NCBI GenBank assembly: GCA_011037195.1
Contig: JAAEAF010000096.1
Coordinates: forward strand, 310,001 to 374,000
Direction: 5' to 3'
Length of the DNA: 64,000 nt
From: Triatoma infestans
Lineage: Eukaryota; Arthropoda; Insecta; Hemiptera; Reduviidae
Part shown: one piece after another, positions 1-11,262 of the stretch
How the letters are laid out: each line of letters starts with the position of its first letter
How positions within the stretch are numbered: the first letter of the stretch is position 1
Notes under the pieces: model-generated
Database searches by the model: none
Told to the model about the DNA's origin: nothing
What the model saw: only the letters and a program-made list of their open reading frames with translations
Made by a program: the position numbers and the translations under genes

Positions 1-440
1 CCACACAAACACGTACAATTGAAATGTGGTGCGTGAGTTTGTGATTGTGCTGATTAATATAATCTTATTATATGTTCTGCATATTTTTATTAATTAAATA
101 ATATTACTTAAAAACAATTTATGGAATGCGGCAATATTATATATTAGGTGGTAATGGAATGCAAAAAAAAAAGTTACTAAAGGAACGCGTTATAGCACGT
201 GTTCTACAAAAGTTGAAATAATAAGTTCTGTCAAAATCACCTACACATCTAAAAATGTGTATTATAAAGCCCTTAGAATAAGAATTATCACAAACTGTAT
301 TATCCATAATCTGTGACACTATGTGGCATCTTTATTTCTTGAATCATACCTATTTTCTACTTTCCCACATAAGATCTTCGCCTTAAGATGATTGAACTAA
401 GTGTTTAATGAAATGCATTTTTTGAGGTCCCCTGAATATG
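1..440. other. AT-rich spacer without recognisable gene
   Basis: No coding pattern, RNA gene or recognised repeat is visible. The sequence is AT-rich with short A runs. The only open frames are under about 60 codons and match nothing known. Confidence 0.6.
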
Positions 441-1122
441 AAAAAAAAAAGTAAAAAAATTGGTGTTAAACACTCATACGACTTTTTCCCTTAATATATA
501 AAATGCCAAATTTTCTCTAAATTTCAAATTTAGCTGTAATGCCCTAACCTAAATATATAAGTGTGATGGTTGGAGGAAGGAAACAAGGATCAACCTACCA
601 ACTTAGGTAGGATGAGAATTTTCATGTTTCAAATTCCTCAGAACAACATAAAAACTATTTTTTCAAAAAAATGTTGCAAATTAAGTGATAGGTTTATATC
701 AATGCAATTACTAGAAGCATTTAGGTAGTGAATGATTTTTTTTTTTTTCAAAGTGGCAGAACATACAATATTACAGAACAATACATTTTACTGAAGTTAT
801 ACTTCAGAGGAAAGCTTAACGCTTTCTGTTCCCCCAGAAACCATCAAAAATCATTTTTCCGGGAAAACGTTACAAATAAAAGTGATTGGTATTTATGTGA
901 GTCTATGAAGTTAAAAGATAATTGTTGGAGCCGTATTGGAGACACAGCGACCACTGCAAACAAAAAAAAAATTCAGTAAAGTCACCCTTCCGGTTGATGG
1001 ATTTTGCCCGAAATCTTCGTATCAGATGCGTTGGTTTCAGCTTTCTGCGATTTTTTGTTTTTAAGATTCTGTTAAAACACACACACACGATCGCAACATT
1101 ATACGTTTAGATATTACCACTG
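441..1122 (+). repeat. Modular dispersed repeat, copy 1 (interrupted by mariner)
   Basis: After an A-rich tract it opens with a degenerate form of the family terminus (TTGGTGTTAAACACTCATAC). It then contains a module with a ccgggaaaacgttacaaataaaagtg-like box near 860 and the CTTCCGGTTGATGGATTTTG box near 988. It runs up to the TA target of the mariner element at 1123. The sequence right of the mariner is the same family in the opposite orientation, so this copy is truncated or rearranged. No coding capacity is seen. Confidence 0.7.
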
Positions 1123-2400
1123 TATGAGGGTCATTCAATAAGTAACTAGACAAATTGCTCAATACCTCAAAAACGATTTATTTAATCAATACGGTCCCCA
1201 GCAACATTTATGCACTTGTCCCATCGTTCTTCTAATTTGTATATGCCTCTGGCATAAAATTCGTTGGGTTGATCTCGAAGCCACTTTTGCACCTGATTTT
1301 TTTACTTCTTCATGGGATTGAAGATTTTTCCTACGATGAGCTTCTTTAAGGGGTCCAAACAAATGGAAGTCCGATGGGGCGAGGTCGGTGTTATAGGAGG
1401 GATGTGGAAGGATCTCCCACTCCATTTTTCAGGTGTTTCTTGAGTAGGTGCCATGTGTGGGCGCGTGTTTACTCAATTTCTTGACAAAATCAGGCCTTCT
1501 GTCAAGAATCCACGACGTTTCGTTCGAATGGCAGGCCTTACTTTGTTTGTGAGCATATCACTGTAATACTAACTGTTGATGGTTCGCTGATCTTCGAGAG
1601 AGTCACGATAAACAGGCCCCTGCGAATCCCAGAATACTGTAAGCATGACTTTACCAGCAGCGGCTGGGTCTTGAATTTCTTTCGAGTGGGAGAACCCGTA
1701 TGCTTCCAATCAAGGCTTTGACGCTTAGACTTCGGCTCAAAAAAGTGTATCCATGTTTCATCACATGTTACAATTCTATTGGAAAATTCTTTTTCAATTA
1801 AACATCGTTCTTTCAACTGCTGACTGATTTGAAACCTGGTTTCTTTGTGGGCGTCCTTAGGTTGTCTTGGAACCCATCTCGCACAAGTTTTCTTGTACTG
1901 CAGCTTATTCTGAATAATATTATGGACAGTTCCAATACTTGCATGCACTTCTTTAGCTTTCAGTTCAACAGTAATACGCCTGTTGTCCTGAATTAACGCA
2001 TTGATGCGAGATTCGAGGGAGGAAGTTGCAACTTCAATTGGTCGTTCACTTCGTGCTCTCACAAACATTTACACGGCCACTTTTAAACTGTTCTACCCAT
2101 TTGTAAACGTTCGACTGTCCAAATAAAACTTTCAACTCTTTCGTAGATTTCACTACCTCTGATGCCATCTGCAACTAAAAATCTAATCACTGAGCTTTGT
2201 TCTTCCGAGGTCCAATGGTCGAGCAGACTCGCCATTGTTTACTGAAAACATTTGAGGTTATGCTTACCAAATACTCTCGAACAGCTGATGAGAACGTCGA
2301 CAAGAATGCCAACTTGACGCACTGAAACTATTGTATTGATTAAACAAACCGTTTCTGAGTTACAGCGATTTGTCTCGTTACTTACTGAATGACCCTCGTA
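1123..2400 (-). mobile_element. Mariner-family DNA transposon, near full length, inactive
   Basis: The element has imperfect terminal inverted repeats. The left end reads TGAGGGTCATTCAATAAGTA from 1125; the right end is the complement of CGAGGGTCATTCAGTAAGTA. Homology continues inward for about 60 bp. A TA dinucleotide flanks both ends (1123-1124 and 2399-2400), as expected for Tc1/mariner insertion. The length between the TAs is 1,274 bp, the usual mariner size. The single gene runs on the minus strand and is broken (see the pseudogene entry). The insertion lies between two oppositely oriented pieces of modular repeat. Confidence 0.92.
1186..2235 (-). pseudogene. Mariner transposase, frameshifted (DD34D type)
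   Basis: The likely start is the ATG at 2233-2235, giving MASLLDHWTSEEQSSVIRFL, a mariner N-terminus. A frameshift in the first helix-turn-helix follows (WVEQFKSGR is in another frame). A long open piece (1538-2068) contains the second helix-turn-helix and VTCDETWIHFFEP, which carries the first catalytic aspartate, followed by a WKHTGSP stretch. Between about 1425 and 1540 the frame is broken and the second aspartate region (normally HDNARPH) is damaged. The tail (1186-1425) contains LAPSDFHLFGPLKEA with the third aspartate. Length and motif order fit mariner transposase of about 345 residues. Frameshifts make it non-functional. Confidence 0.9.
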
Positions 2401-2640
2401 TTTCACACGAAAGTTTCGGCAACAAATCCATTGACCGGAATTGCTACTTTAGTGAAGGACCTTTTTCGTTTTTGTTTGCGATGTTCTCTAAAACTGCTTC
2501 AACAATTTTCCTTGGAAAATGGTAACGTCAATCTTTCCTTTAAATACTATAACTGCACTTACCAGATAAATTTTCTTCAAACTAAATTTATTAATTTTCT
2601 GTTTAGTTGGAAATTTGAGTTATTTTGAGTTACACCTACA
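2401..2640 (-). repeat. Modular dispersed repeat fragment, right of mariner
   Basis: It reads as the reverse complement of the family's 3' module. The complement of the CGAAATCTTCGTGT and TTCCGGTTGATGGATT boxes appears at 2405-2445, followed by the fragment matching the GAGAAAATCGC box. No gene. Confidence 0.7.
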
Positions 2641-2794
2641 AATGTAGAAGATAGTTGAGGGGGTCGCATATTACAATCACGGCACTGAATGTAACAATAT
2701 TGCACATCATATGACAGCGTTACTATCAAGTATTAAAAATACTGGTTGGGTTAAAAATTTTGTAAACGGATAAAATAAAAATGATAGTTTAATA

Positions 2795-2834
2795 TCATAT
2801 TCCTGTTAACATATTCATGTTAACAGGAATATGA
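2795..2834. repeat. Perfect 16-bp inverted repeat
   Basis: TCATATTCCTGTTAAC at 2795-2810 is followed by an 8-base loop and the exact complement at 2819-2834. The perfect arms and short loop suggest a recent palindrome, for example a replication slip or a small foldback. There is no downstream T tract or gene to make it a terminator. Confidence 0.9.
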
Positions 2835-3079
2835 CGTTTGGTGGTGGGTCAATGACTGAGAAACACACGAACTGGTTCATTCACAATTTATTTTACGGTT
2901 CACTGAATAAGGACAGAAGAGAATATATGGAGAGTGTAGAGTGACCGAGCGATGAATGAATGACTGCTGGTAGCGGAGTTGTAGCTAAGCTTCGTGAATC
3001 TCTCAAGGTTGTCTGATCTGTACTCTTCATAGTTCGACTCCTTGGCGACTCCTCTTCGGTCGGATTTTATTAAATTTAT

Positions 3080-3180
3080 AGCTTCGATTGTCAGAGAATT
3101 ACAGTTCATTCGCCAATATTTTGTAGTGGACGTGGCAAGAGAGGTAATGCGTAATTGTTGACTTGTAGCTTGGAAGATAC
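3080..3180 (+). repeat. Possible LTR-like dispersed repeat, copy A
   Basis: About 80 bp around ATTCGCCAATATTTTGTAGT and GGTAATGCGTAATTGTTGAC resembles 48465-48530 in the same orientation (ATTCGCCGACACATTGTATT and GGTGTAATGCATAGTTGAC). I infer a shared mobile origin, perhaps solo LTR sequence. Boundaries and family are unknown. Confidence 0.3.
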
Positions 3181-3214
3181 GGTAGTATCGTGCACGATAT
3201 CGCAGTAATTTTTT

Positions 3215-3330
3215 TTTTAGAGAAAAGCTTTAATAATGTTGCAGCTCCCAGCACAACCCCCACAAAAATCAATTTTCCATGAAAAATGTTTCAAACAAAA
3301 GTTATAGTTAAACTGAAGGCCTTAAAAAAA
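3215..3330 (+). repeat. Modular dispersed repeat fragment
   Basis: It carries the complete upstream half of one module: a GAGAAAAGCTTTAA-type segment, a C-rich stretch, ATCAATTTTCCATGAAAAAT and GTTTCAAACAAAAGTTATAG. The CTTCCGG half is absent. Confidence 0.65.
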
Positions 3331-3800
3331 AGAAGGCTGAGATCCAGAACCGAACCCAGTCCAAGGTCCACAGATCCGAGAATCGCACCAGCAACAAAGC
3401 ACCGGTTGAATGAGAACGCAGTTCTTGGAATCTCATTCAAATAGCAACACAACCACTCTCTAAGAAGTGGCACTGCCTCTATTATAAATACCAGCAGTAT
3501 ACTAAGATATTGGCTAATTATCTCTGGCAAACTAGAGGCTCTTAATTAATAATCCAAGTTGAATAAATTTGCAAAATAGATTCTTTTTCTTTTTCTTGTT
3601 TGCATACCAGTTAGCATACTCAGGCCAGTTTTTTTGCACACCTATATTATATATTATTAGTTACATAACTCAATCACAAATTATTTAATTTGTTATAGAA
3701 ATCTATTTCTAGTTTTCATTGTATCCATGTGTATAATTTGAACATAGTTTATAACTTTTAATAATTATAAATCCTCTACTGGGTGTGCAATAAAAAAAAA
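3331..3800. other. AT-rich spacer
   Basis: No coding pattern, RNA gene or recognised repeat. A 10-base A run at about 3792-3801 immediately precedes the next modular repeat. Confidence 0.5.
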
Positions 3801-4775
3801 AGGGTCGTGTGAAACATTCACACGGCTCTCTCTTACACTAATTAATACAATTTAATTAACAAATTTTCTTAAAAATTGCAACGTTCACAAAGTATAGTTG
3901 GGCAAGCCACTTCTATACCTAAGGGAACTTGTATGTAGCACCATCCGTCAAAACTAACAAAGCTTGTGCAGTTTAAATTTAAACTCAACTTACAGACCCC
4001 CCCCCCAACTGCTCTTAATTTTTTTGTCGGAAAAATGTTTCAAATAAAAGTGATGATTTTTATCTTTGTTCAAAGAAAATTCCATTATAGAGGTGGTGGA
4101 ATGACACGTACCAATCTACCAACCCAAGCAGATAGGGAAATGAAAAGCGTAATAATTTGATCCATGATAGGTTTATATCTATGGTGTAAGTATTCCAACC
4201 TTCAAGAAAATCATTGTAGCCTTTTTTAAGAAAATTCCAAATAATTGAAAAACCCAATCAATAAAAGCACACTTCCGGTTAACCGATTTTCTTCTAATAT
4301 GGAATTCTAACAATGTTTTTCAATATTATGTAATTGGTAAAACTACAAATTGTATACTGCAGAGATATTCCAGAGGAAAGCATAACGCTATGCTTTACCC
4401 CCCAAAAGATCAATTTTCCCGGAAAAATGTTTCAAATAAAAGTGATAGTAACTGAAGCTTAAAGAAAATCGCTAGCGCCGTTTTTAAGAAAATAGCAAAA
4501 AACTGAAGAAAAGAAGAAAAGAAACAATGAGTAAAGTCGTACTTTTTGTTGATGGAAACTTTCTTGTCAGATGTGGTAAAAATACGTAAACGGAATATCA
4601 ACATTGAAGCTAACTGTGATTTTTCGTTTTTGAGATATTCGGTTGAAAACACACTCATACATACAGACCACTCGCTAGGAACTAGTTTTTCGTACTCAGG
4701 GGACCTCAAAACATGTATTTCCGGTGAAAATTTGATTTCGAAAATTGGGCCAATTATTCACAATGCAAATTATCA
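3801..4775 (+). repeat. Modular dispersed repeat, long copy with two full modules
   Basis: It starts after a poly(A) run with GGTCGTGTGAAACATTCACA and CTCTCTTACACTAATTAATAC. Two modules follow, with CACACTTCCGGTTAACCG near 4270 and a degenerate GTACTTTTTGTTGATGG near 4545, spaced about 280 bp. Then come the family's 3' boxes: TTTTTCGTACTCAGGGGACC near 4690 and GTATTTCCGGTGAAAATTTG near 4712. The usual terminal AGTAAGAGAAAGT is not clear. This copy shows the module order well. No protein-coding capacity. Confidence 0.8.
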
Positions 4776-4943
4776 AATTACCTTCAAGAATGCAATGTTA
4801 ACCAACCATTTAGATAGTTATAGCAATATATATAAATATATGGATGTTGGGGTTAATTGTTGGTTTTTAAGGTAACCTATATATGACTAAACAGTATAGG
4901 CTCTGCAGCACCCAGTAATACTGTAACGGCAGTTTGAATGTTA

Positions 4944-6417
4944 GATTAGATTAGAGCCAGGGGGGGGGGGCGAGCCTCATTCCACTGCGACCTACAAGAC
5001 GAGGTCTATTGTGGATCCCCTTAAATTATAGCACAACCCTAATCCTCCTAGCAACTCCTAATCAGTCCTAGCAAAGCTGAGAGCGGCTCCGTCATGAAGC
5101 TCATAGCTTCGGGATTGCCTGTCCCCAATTGAAGAAATCTTATCCTCGCCAGGCCGGCGCACTCACAGAGGATGTGCGCCGGGGTTTATTCCTCTGCCTT
5201 GCAGAATCGGCATACCGCACTATCTGCAAGTTGTATATGGTGCATGTGTCTGTTAGTAGACCCACAATTAGCCTTATATCCCTTCGGGCATGGCTCAGTA
5301 GATCTCTGGTAAATTTAGGCAAATGTCTCTTGATAAAGCGCTTTGCCTGCCTCTGCCCTGGTGTTCTCTCCCACCAAAGCAGACGCTGTTCTTCTATCCA
5401 ACCTTTGATAGAAGTTTGAATAAGGCTCCTGGACAAGCCGCAGAAGGATTCGGGGCCTATAAAGGTATCCTGCAAACTCTTCCTCGCTAGGGCATCCGCC
5501 TTTTCATTGCCCAGAAACCCCGTATGTCCCGGCACCCAGGCGAGTGTCAGTTTATTCCGAGTACCCACCTCGGTTAGGGCAAGTAGGCTATCCCACACCA
5601 GTCTTGAGACTATTTGGTGTGAAGAAAGTGCCTTCAGGGCTGCCTGACTGTGGGAGTATATGGCCACTCTTCTATCTACTATGCCTTGCCTTATAATCAA
5701 TCTCCCTAGCGCAGAGTTGTAACGCCACGACTTGAGCTCCAACCCAGTCGGAGTTTTGGATCCGTCTGTATACCAGATCGAGTTACCGAACGGGGAGGGG
5801 TCACAGTCCCATTGACCTCTGCTCGGTATAACAATTTGGAAGTTCATTTCGAAATGATACCTAGGAACCACCCTATCAGTTGGCATTCCAAGAAGATGGT
5901 CAGCCTTGATTTCCTCAATCAACCTCTGGTTATTACGATCATGCCTAGAGGTGATGGGAGGCGGCCCGTGCAAGAGCAATGTATTCCCATTCTGGCTTCG
6001 CCTTCAACGAGGATGTGTAGTGGTGGCAAATTGAGGAGGACTTCCAACCCGCAGTCGGGTGGTTTTCATGGCCTCCAGGAACCCAGGCATGCTTGCCTTT
6101 GGATCCCACCCAGCCTTTCCGCCGCCCCCTTCTGCAGCGTCTTGGCCCACCAAACCACCGACCCATATGTGACCATTGGTCTGATGATCCTAGAGTAGAT
6201 CCAGAGTGTCAAACTTGGGCGCAAGCCCCATTTCTTCCACAAAGCCGTCTGCACCTACTGAATGACGCATTGGCCTTGTGTGATATTTTGTCAATGTGTT
6301 GATTCCAAGTGAGGAGTCTGCGGTCAAAAGAAACACATCGCAAATGGAATCGGAGTGTGCCCAAGTGATGGTGGTCTAAGGCCTTCCAACTTGTGGCATA
6401 ATGTGAAAGGAACTATT
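4944..6417 (-). mobile_element. R1/LOA-like LINE, 5'-truncated, with target-site duplication
   Basis: The insertion is bounded by ACGGCAGTTTGAATGTTA at 4926-4943 and the same sequence plus one extra T at 6418-6436, a TSD of 18-19 bp. On the minus strand the element ends in a pentamer tail (tandem TCTAA units, seen as AGATTAGATTAG on the plus strand). A 3' untranslated region of about 200 bp contains a CTATTGTGG/GGTCGCAGTGG segment that recurs in other copies and in SINEs. Only the 3' part of the LINE was inserted: reverse transcriptase thumb, RNase H and zinc-knuckle tail. That is a normal outcome of incomplete target-primed reverse transcription. Confidence 0.88.
5140..6340 (-). pseudogene. 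LINE ORF2 C-terminal part: RT thumb and RNase H
   Basis: Read from 6340 downwards, the translation shows LTWNQHIDKISHKANAS and GLRPSLTLWIYSRIIRPMV (the RT thumb of R1/LOA-type LINEs). After frameshifts, a 279-codon frame (5140-5979) follows. It contains RNase H with WYTDGSKTPTG (first D), YSHSQAALKAL (the usual D replaced by H) and LAWVPGHTGFLGNEKADALA (last D). The tail has NLQIVRYADSA followed by a broken cysteine/histidine knuckle. The replaced active-site D and the frameshifts indicate a dead copy. The intact element at 56.9-61.9 kb has the same domain order but is a different subfamily. Confidence 0.85.
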
Positions 6418-6436
6418 ACGGTCAGTTTGAATGTTA

Positions 6437-6540
6437 CGCATTCTCACAGATTCTTCAGATTTATTTAAAAATCTTTTTTTTTTTAGTACCTGTACAATCA
6501 ACATTCTATTTGTATAGAAAATCATTACTACCTTTAGGGA
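6437..6540. other. Short AT-rich spacer
   Basis: Nothing recognised between the LINE target-site duplication and the SINE. Confidence 0.4.
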
Positions 6541-6785
6541 AGGAAGTAGCTAAGTGGTTAGTGTACTGGACTCCCACGCGGAGAACCCAGGTTCGAGTCC
6601 AGCTGTGCTATCCTTAGATTTTTTTTTCTTCCTCTACAGCTCACTATCCGGTGATGGACAGTATTGTCTGTAACGAGAGAACACTTCCGGAGGCCGGCAG
6701 TGCACTGAGAAGGCTCCGGAGGGCATAATAGATCTTTCAGGTCGCAGAGCAATAATCCCCTACAACAATCTACATCAAGGGGGAA
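6541..6785 (+). repeat. SINE family A (tRNA-derived)
   Basis: The head is tRNA-like: an A-box-like TAGCTAAGTGGTTAGTG near 6547 and a B box GTTCGAGTCC at 6591-6600 (internal RNA polymerase III promoter). A body shared with the copies at 24673, 31483 and 43328 follows (GGAGGCCGGCAGTGCACTGA). The 3' end has ATAGATCTTTCAGGTCGCAG, resembling the 3' end of the R1/LOA-like LINEs. Mobility presumably depends on LINE enzymes. It is not a working tRNA gene, because the acceptor stem and intact cloverleaf are missing. Confidence 0.85.
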
Positions 6786-7269
6786 AAACTATACAGTAAG
6801 GTTGCTCTTCCGGATGGGTGAATGTTGATAGAAACCTTCGTTATCAGTTGCGAAGAAGGTTATTTACTCGCATAATGTGAAGTCTAATAAATGAGGTGTT
6901 AAAAAGCAAATTTAGTTCTTGGTAATGCGGTCATACCGTCTATCATTTTCCTTAATCCTTAAAGCTTCTAAAGAGCGAACACACACCCCTGCTTTCACTT
7001 CCTTCATATTTTCGCTTCCTCTCAGTCTAGAAGCACTCCCAGTTATTTGAACTAGCTGGTTTCTAAAGCAACAGTTCCCAAGCTCACACTAGATCTCGTG
7101 AAAGTTTCCTACAGGTTTTCGTATAGAAACTCTTTATCATCATTTATATTCAGTGCCATATAAATGTTAGTCAATGGCTGCAGTTCCTCCACAGCAAAAC
7201 ATACCAAAATCAATTTTCCCCAAAATATCGCGATACTTCCTCCTGTAACAGCAATAAGGGAAAAGTAGA
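6786..7269 (+). repeat. Broken modular dispersed repeat pieces
   Basis: A piece at 6786-6880 has CTTCCGGATGGGTGAATG and GAAACCTTCGTTATCAGT. A second piece at 7195-7265 has AATCAATTTTCCCCAAAATA joined directly to TCGCGATACTTCC and GCAATAAGGGAAAAGTA, as if most of a unit were deleted. The roughly 310 bp between them is AT-rich without recognised content. Confidence 0.55.
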
Positions 7270-8404
7270 AATATGAAGCAGTTGTTAAACTTGTGACTGT
7301 TGCATGGTTTTAGTTAATAAATTACACAAAATAATCGTCATTTCTTTTATTAATTATGATTAAGAAATATATTATAAATGTAAAGCAATATGATTTCTTA
7401 TGGTCGAAATTAATTTTTTTATTTTATATAAAATGCCACTGATTATGATTCTATATAATATTCAAATTACGGAATATGTGTGAATGTGTATATTATTTGT
7501 TAAGTGGGTCATAGTTATGAAAACCAGTAATATTTATGTTGTTTTTTGTTTTTTAATAACTGGAATAGTAGATTTCCTGGTTTAGAGACCGTAAATACTG
7601 GTTAGACATTCTGTAAACATCTGGGGGTCCTGTTACTTTACAGGAAAACCTGTGTCTTGGTGGATCTTTAAATTTTATCCCATTAACGCTCAGCGTTCTA
7701 TTTATAGAACAGTTAAATTTCATCTCCATTCTTGAATTTTGCTATTTTCTGTATCTATTCGACTCCTTTCTTCAATAGTTTATGTCCTGATATGCATGAT
7801 TAACGATTAGGGACGGTTTTGAACCACATACAATTTTGTGTTTAGCCGTCAACACAAGAGAACACTCATTTTTCTTTACAAGAAACTGCAGATGAAATTT
7901 AAGTTGAATATTTTTGAAGATGCTATATTTCTTCTGGATAAGCTTTCTCTCGAAAATTGATTCTTATATTGTTGAAAATTGGGGTCGAATGTGATGTACT
8001 ATGTAACTATGTCACATTAGAAGAATTCAAGACTACTAAAAAACTTGTTATAGGATCAGTTAGAGTGTGATAATTTCCATTGCCATTGACTATGCTGATG
8101 GATTGACTATGAGGAAAATTTTGGCTATTTTGAAATAAGGTGCTCTATTCATCGAGATGTTCCACGGAATATAAAAATTAATATAACGAATGAATTGCTC
8201 ATTCAAAAGAGTGTACTGGATAATTCCTAGCATCACTGAGGAGAAAAACGTAGAATCAGCTTTATCTAATGTCAAGCGCAAAAAGAATGAACATATTCAA
8301 ATAAAAGTTTCTAAAAAATGTCTTTATTTCGTCTCTTCTTATATAAAATGGAAACAACAGAGAAATATAATATTCCACACTCCTCTTCGTCGACTAGATT
8401 GATG
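7270..8404. other. AT-rich spacer without recognisable gene
   Basis: Only very short open frames with low-complexity translation occur. No repeat relationship within the window was recognised. Confidence 0.5.
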
Positions 8405-8600
8405 AAATAAGAGGGGATGTGTAGAAAGAAGCCCTACCACCTAGGGCTCCATACTACCTTGCCGGGAAGGTACTGTGAATGGATGCCACATAGGACAAGA
8501 AGTGCCAACCCAGTTCGTGCAGACCTGGTTCGAGAAAAACTATCAAATGAGGGGCGCTAATAACCTCGGAAGCTGATGCGCCCAAAAAAAAGAAGAAATA
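8405..8600 (+). repeat. Unclassified GC-richer retroelement-like tail
   Basis: A stretch of higher GC than its surroundings ends in AGCTGATGCGCCC and then A8 plus GAAGAA. The GCTGATGCGCC ending resembles the end of SINE family C (near 34620). It may be a SINE or LINE 3' end, but no promoter boxes or coding motif are convincing. Confidence 0.35.
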
Positions 8601-9640
8601 AAATCACCGATAATATTTAGGGAAGCAAGTAGTGTATAAAAACATACCACATTTAGTACAAACTATGAGAGACTTACTATAATACAATTTTGGATCTTCT
8701 TGTTTCTTTCGATTTCCAAAAATATGGCTTCTTCCGTCCATTTTCACATTATCTAGTATATATCTTCTTGCATTGTACCAAACTTTTAGATGGGAAACTG
8801 CAATAGAATATTCAAAGATACATTGCAATTATCCCATTTAAAAATTGGCCACAATACAAAAGAAGTGTAAGCTGATCCGATTTCCACCCACACTTCAATT
8901 TCCAGTATTGTACACCACAAGCGCCCAGCTCCTATTTATAGAACGGTGATTAAGTTGCGTTTTGTAATTTAAACTTCATCAATGTCTTATTCTTGACATT
9001 TTAAACGCCCACTTCTGTTTAATCTATTTTCATCTAACTAGTAGACTTTTAACCAGTCTCAAGCGGCTGTTCAATATGTGTACCTGGTTGTGCACTGTTT
9101 AGCCTCCCGAACAAACACAAGCCTTTTGTTCACGTGTAGTCTGTGAACGTTTAGGATCAAGTTGTGAATGTTGTTAGTGTGCAAGACAATGTACAAGGTG
9201 CATGAACTACTACTCACGTCACGATATCAACTAACTGACAGCCCACCACAGCTGACTTTGGCAAACTATCCAAACTACATCAGAGATTCCCCCCCCCCCA
9301 CCATGAGTAACCCTATTAAATTTTGGTCATTAACCATTTTCGGACGTGCTCAGATAAAAAGTTTTAATGACATAGACTTGGTTAATGACATACACTAGTT
9401 TATATACTCATTTTGTCCATCAAACCCGCAGGAACGCCAATATTCCTGAAGAAGTGATTATTCCACTTCCTCTAACAGGATTAGAATAGGTATGATTATA
9501 GGAACGTCAAGAACCTGCAGAAATCCAAACACCCAATAGGATTTAATGACAAGACTTCGGTCTTAACGAGCAAAATGACTGGGCATTGAAATTATAAGTA
9601 GAATAACGGCTACAAATATGATTTTTTGAGACATATTAAG
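8601..9640. other. AT-rich spacer
   Basis: No coding pattern recognised. It includes a 10-base C run at 9291-9300. Short open frames have no recognisable motifs. Confidence 0.5.
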
Positions 9641-10010
9641 CTTCCAGATGCTCTCTAAAGGAGCGAAACTGATAGAGAACAAGAACTTATTAAGGCCTAC
9701 AATTACGAACGCAGGCAAGACCAGGTTGATGATAAAAGAAGAAGAATTTTTGTTAAATGTTTGGGAAGGAAGATCCTACAGAAGATCTTTAGGCCCCCGA
9801 TAAAGGAAGAAGAAAGGTACAGAACAAGGAAAAACACTGAACTGAGAGAACTGGATCTGAGCCAGGATTTAATGGGAATAAAATTAAGAAGGATTATAGG
9901 GTTGGGACATCTAGAGAGAATTCCCAATTCAAGGATTCCCAAGTAAATGTGGTTCGGTCACTCTGGAGGGCTAGAAGAAAAGGAAGATCGGGACTTAGTT
10001 AGGTCGACTA
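9640..10010 (+). pseudogene. LINE reverse transcriptase C-terminal fragment
   Basis: The translation around 9757-9945 gives LGRKILQKIFRPP and, after a short gap, IKLRRIIGLGHLERIPNSR. These match the conserved tail of endonuclease/RT LINEs (R..L..IFGP, then ..RLRWLGHVERM). The frame continues with a GRRKRGR-like basic patch in shifted frames near 9975. The catalytic RT domain is absent. It is an old, isolated remnant in AT-rich DNA. Confidence 0.75.
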
Positions 10011-11036
10011 GTTTTTGAGCTAGACGTAGAAGAAGGAAAGACAGAGTGGGTGGTTGACGTGGCCTTCGTGGACCATAGAGCCAAGAAAGGTGAAGAAGAA
10101 AGAACAAGACTTTCAAGAATACTAGCTTTATTGTTTGAAGAAATCAAGACTGTAGATTTGGATTCAGTGTTCTAGGAGCTAAACACTTGTAGAGGTTAAG
10201 TAAGAGCACACAAAGAATGACCTTCAATATATAATTGAAGATAATTGCATTATTTTCTAAGTCATACTGAGATTTAAAATTAAAAATAATAATACAATAC
10301 TTTAAATAAAAAGTTACAAAGTATTGCTTAAATCAAAATTAATAGATATTTAAAAACTAATTAGACATAACGTAATATGTATGCACATAATATGCACAAT
10401 ACATAAGTAACAATGTTCTGTAGTTTAGTTATAATACTTACTAACAGACTAGGTTTGTTCTTCTATATAGCAGCAACAATAAACAAGAAAATAATAATAA
10501 TAAAACATAGTAACTGCTAAAGAATTAGATGAAAGTTCTTAAGCTGGGTGGAGGACCGTGGACCAAGGACTAAAACATTAGAATAGATTGATTGGATAAC
10601 TTGAGGGCTGTGTTGTTGGTGTGTCCGCTCACTATACACACTATACTTATGTAATGAATTATTATAACTTCTGAATTTGTTTTTATTGCATCACCTGTTC
10701 ATAATTATTATTATATATTTTTTTTTTAAATTCTAACTATTCTCTTATTTTTTACTCCTATTAAATTTTAGAAATATCTTAGTTGTGAAACTATCTGAAA
10801 TTTTAATCGTTCATTTTCCTTTAAATAAATTTATAAATTTTTAGAGTAATTCTTTAATTCTGTCAGAGACAATTACTACCCTGAATTGTACGTATGTTAC
10901 CTTGGGTTAGTAATGTTTTTCGAACAAGAATCTAGAGTTCCTAGCGGATCAGAACATCGTTAAATTTCGATGGCAAAAGACCAGATGATAACCCAGGTAA
11001 TGAAGTGGACAATCATTGGCGCAACAAAAAGAATAT
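10011..11036. other. AT-rich spacer
   Basis: No recognised gene or repeat. Very AT-rich, with homopolymer and ATA-rich stretches. Confidence 0.5.
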
Positions 11037-11250
11037 ATCTGGTGTGAAACACTCACACGACTTTCTTTTACTTCAGAGTTAATACAACCATAAAATTGGC
11101 AACTTTCTTTACACTTAAAATATTTGATTCTACCTGTGCTAACAAATATATAGAGGTGGTTGGGGATACATGTATCTAACAGTGTAATGATACACATTGT
11201 AGTCCAGAAGACAGCGCCAATAATATTGAACAAACACATTTGAGAGAGGG
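11037..11250 (+). repeat. Modular dispersed repeat, 5' end only
   Basis: It begins ATCTGGTGTGAAACACTCAC, then ACGACTTTCTTTTACTTC, and continues with the family's leader (ATAGAGGTGGT at about 11150 and CATTGTAGTCCAGAAGACAG near 11200). It stops near 11250, before any module. Confidence 0.75.
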
Positions 11251-11262
11251 AGGAGAATTATT

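Larger units (their letters stand above)
2641..3214. other. Spacer with hairpin and possible LTR-like scrap
   Basis: No coding pattern is recognised. It contains the perfect hairpin at 2795-2834 and a stretch at about 3080-3180 that resembles 48465-48545; both are listed separately. Confidence 0.5.

Noticed and set aside
5812..6198. 128-codon plus-strand gene
   Set aside because: It overlaps the minus-strand LINE RT/RNase H sequence and has no motif of its own.
4926..6436. Host gene with an RNase H domain
   Set aside because: TSD, truncated start, tail and frameshifts show it is a LINE insertion.
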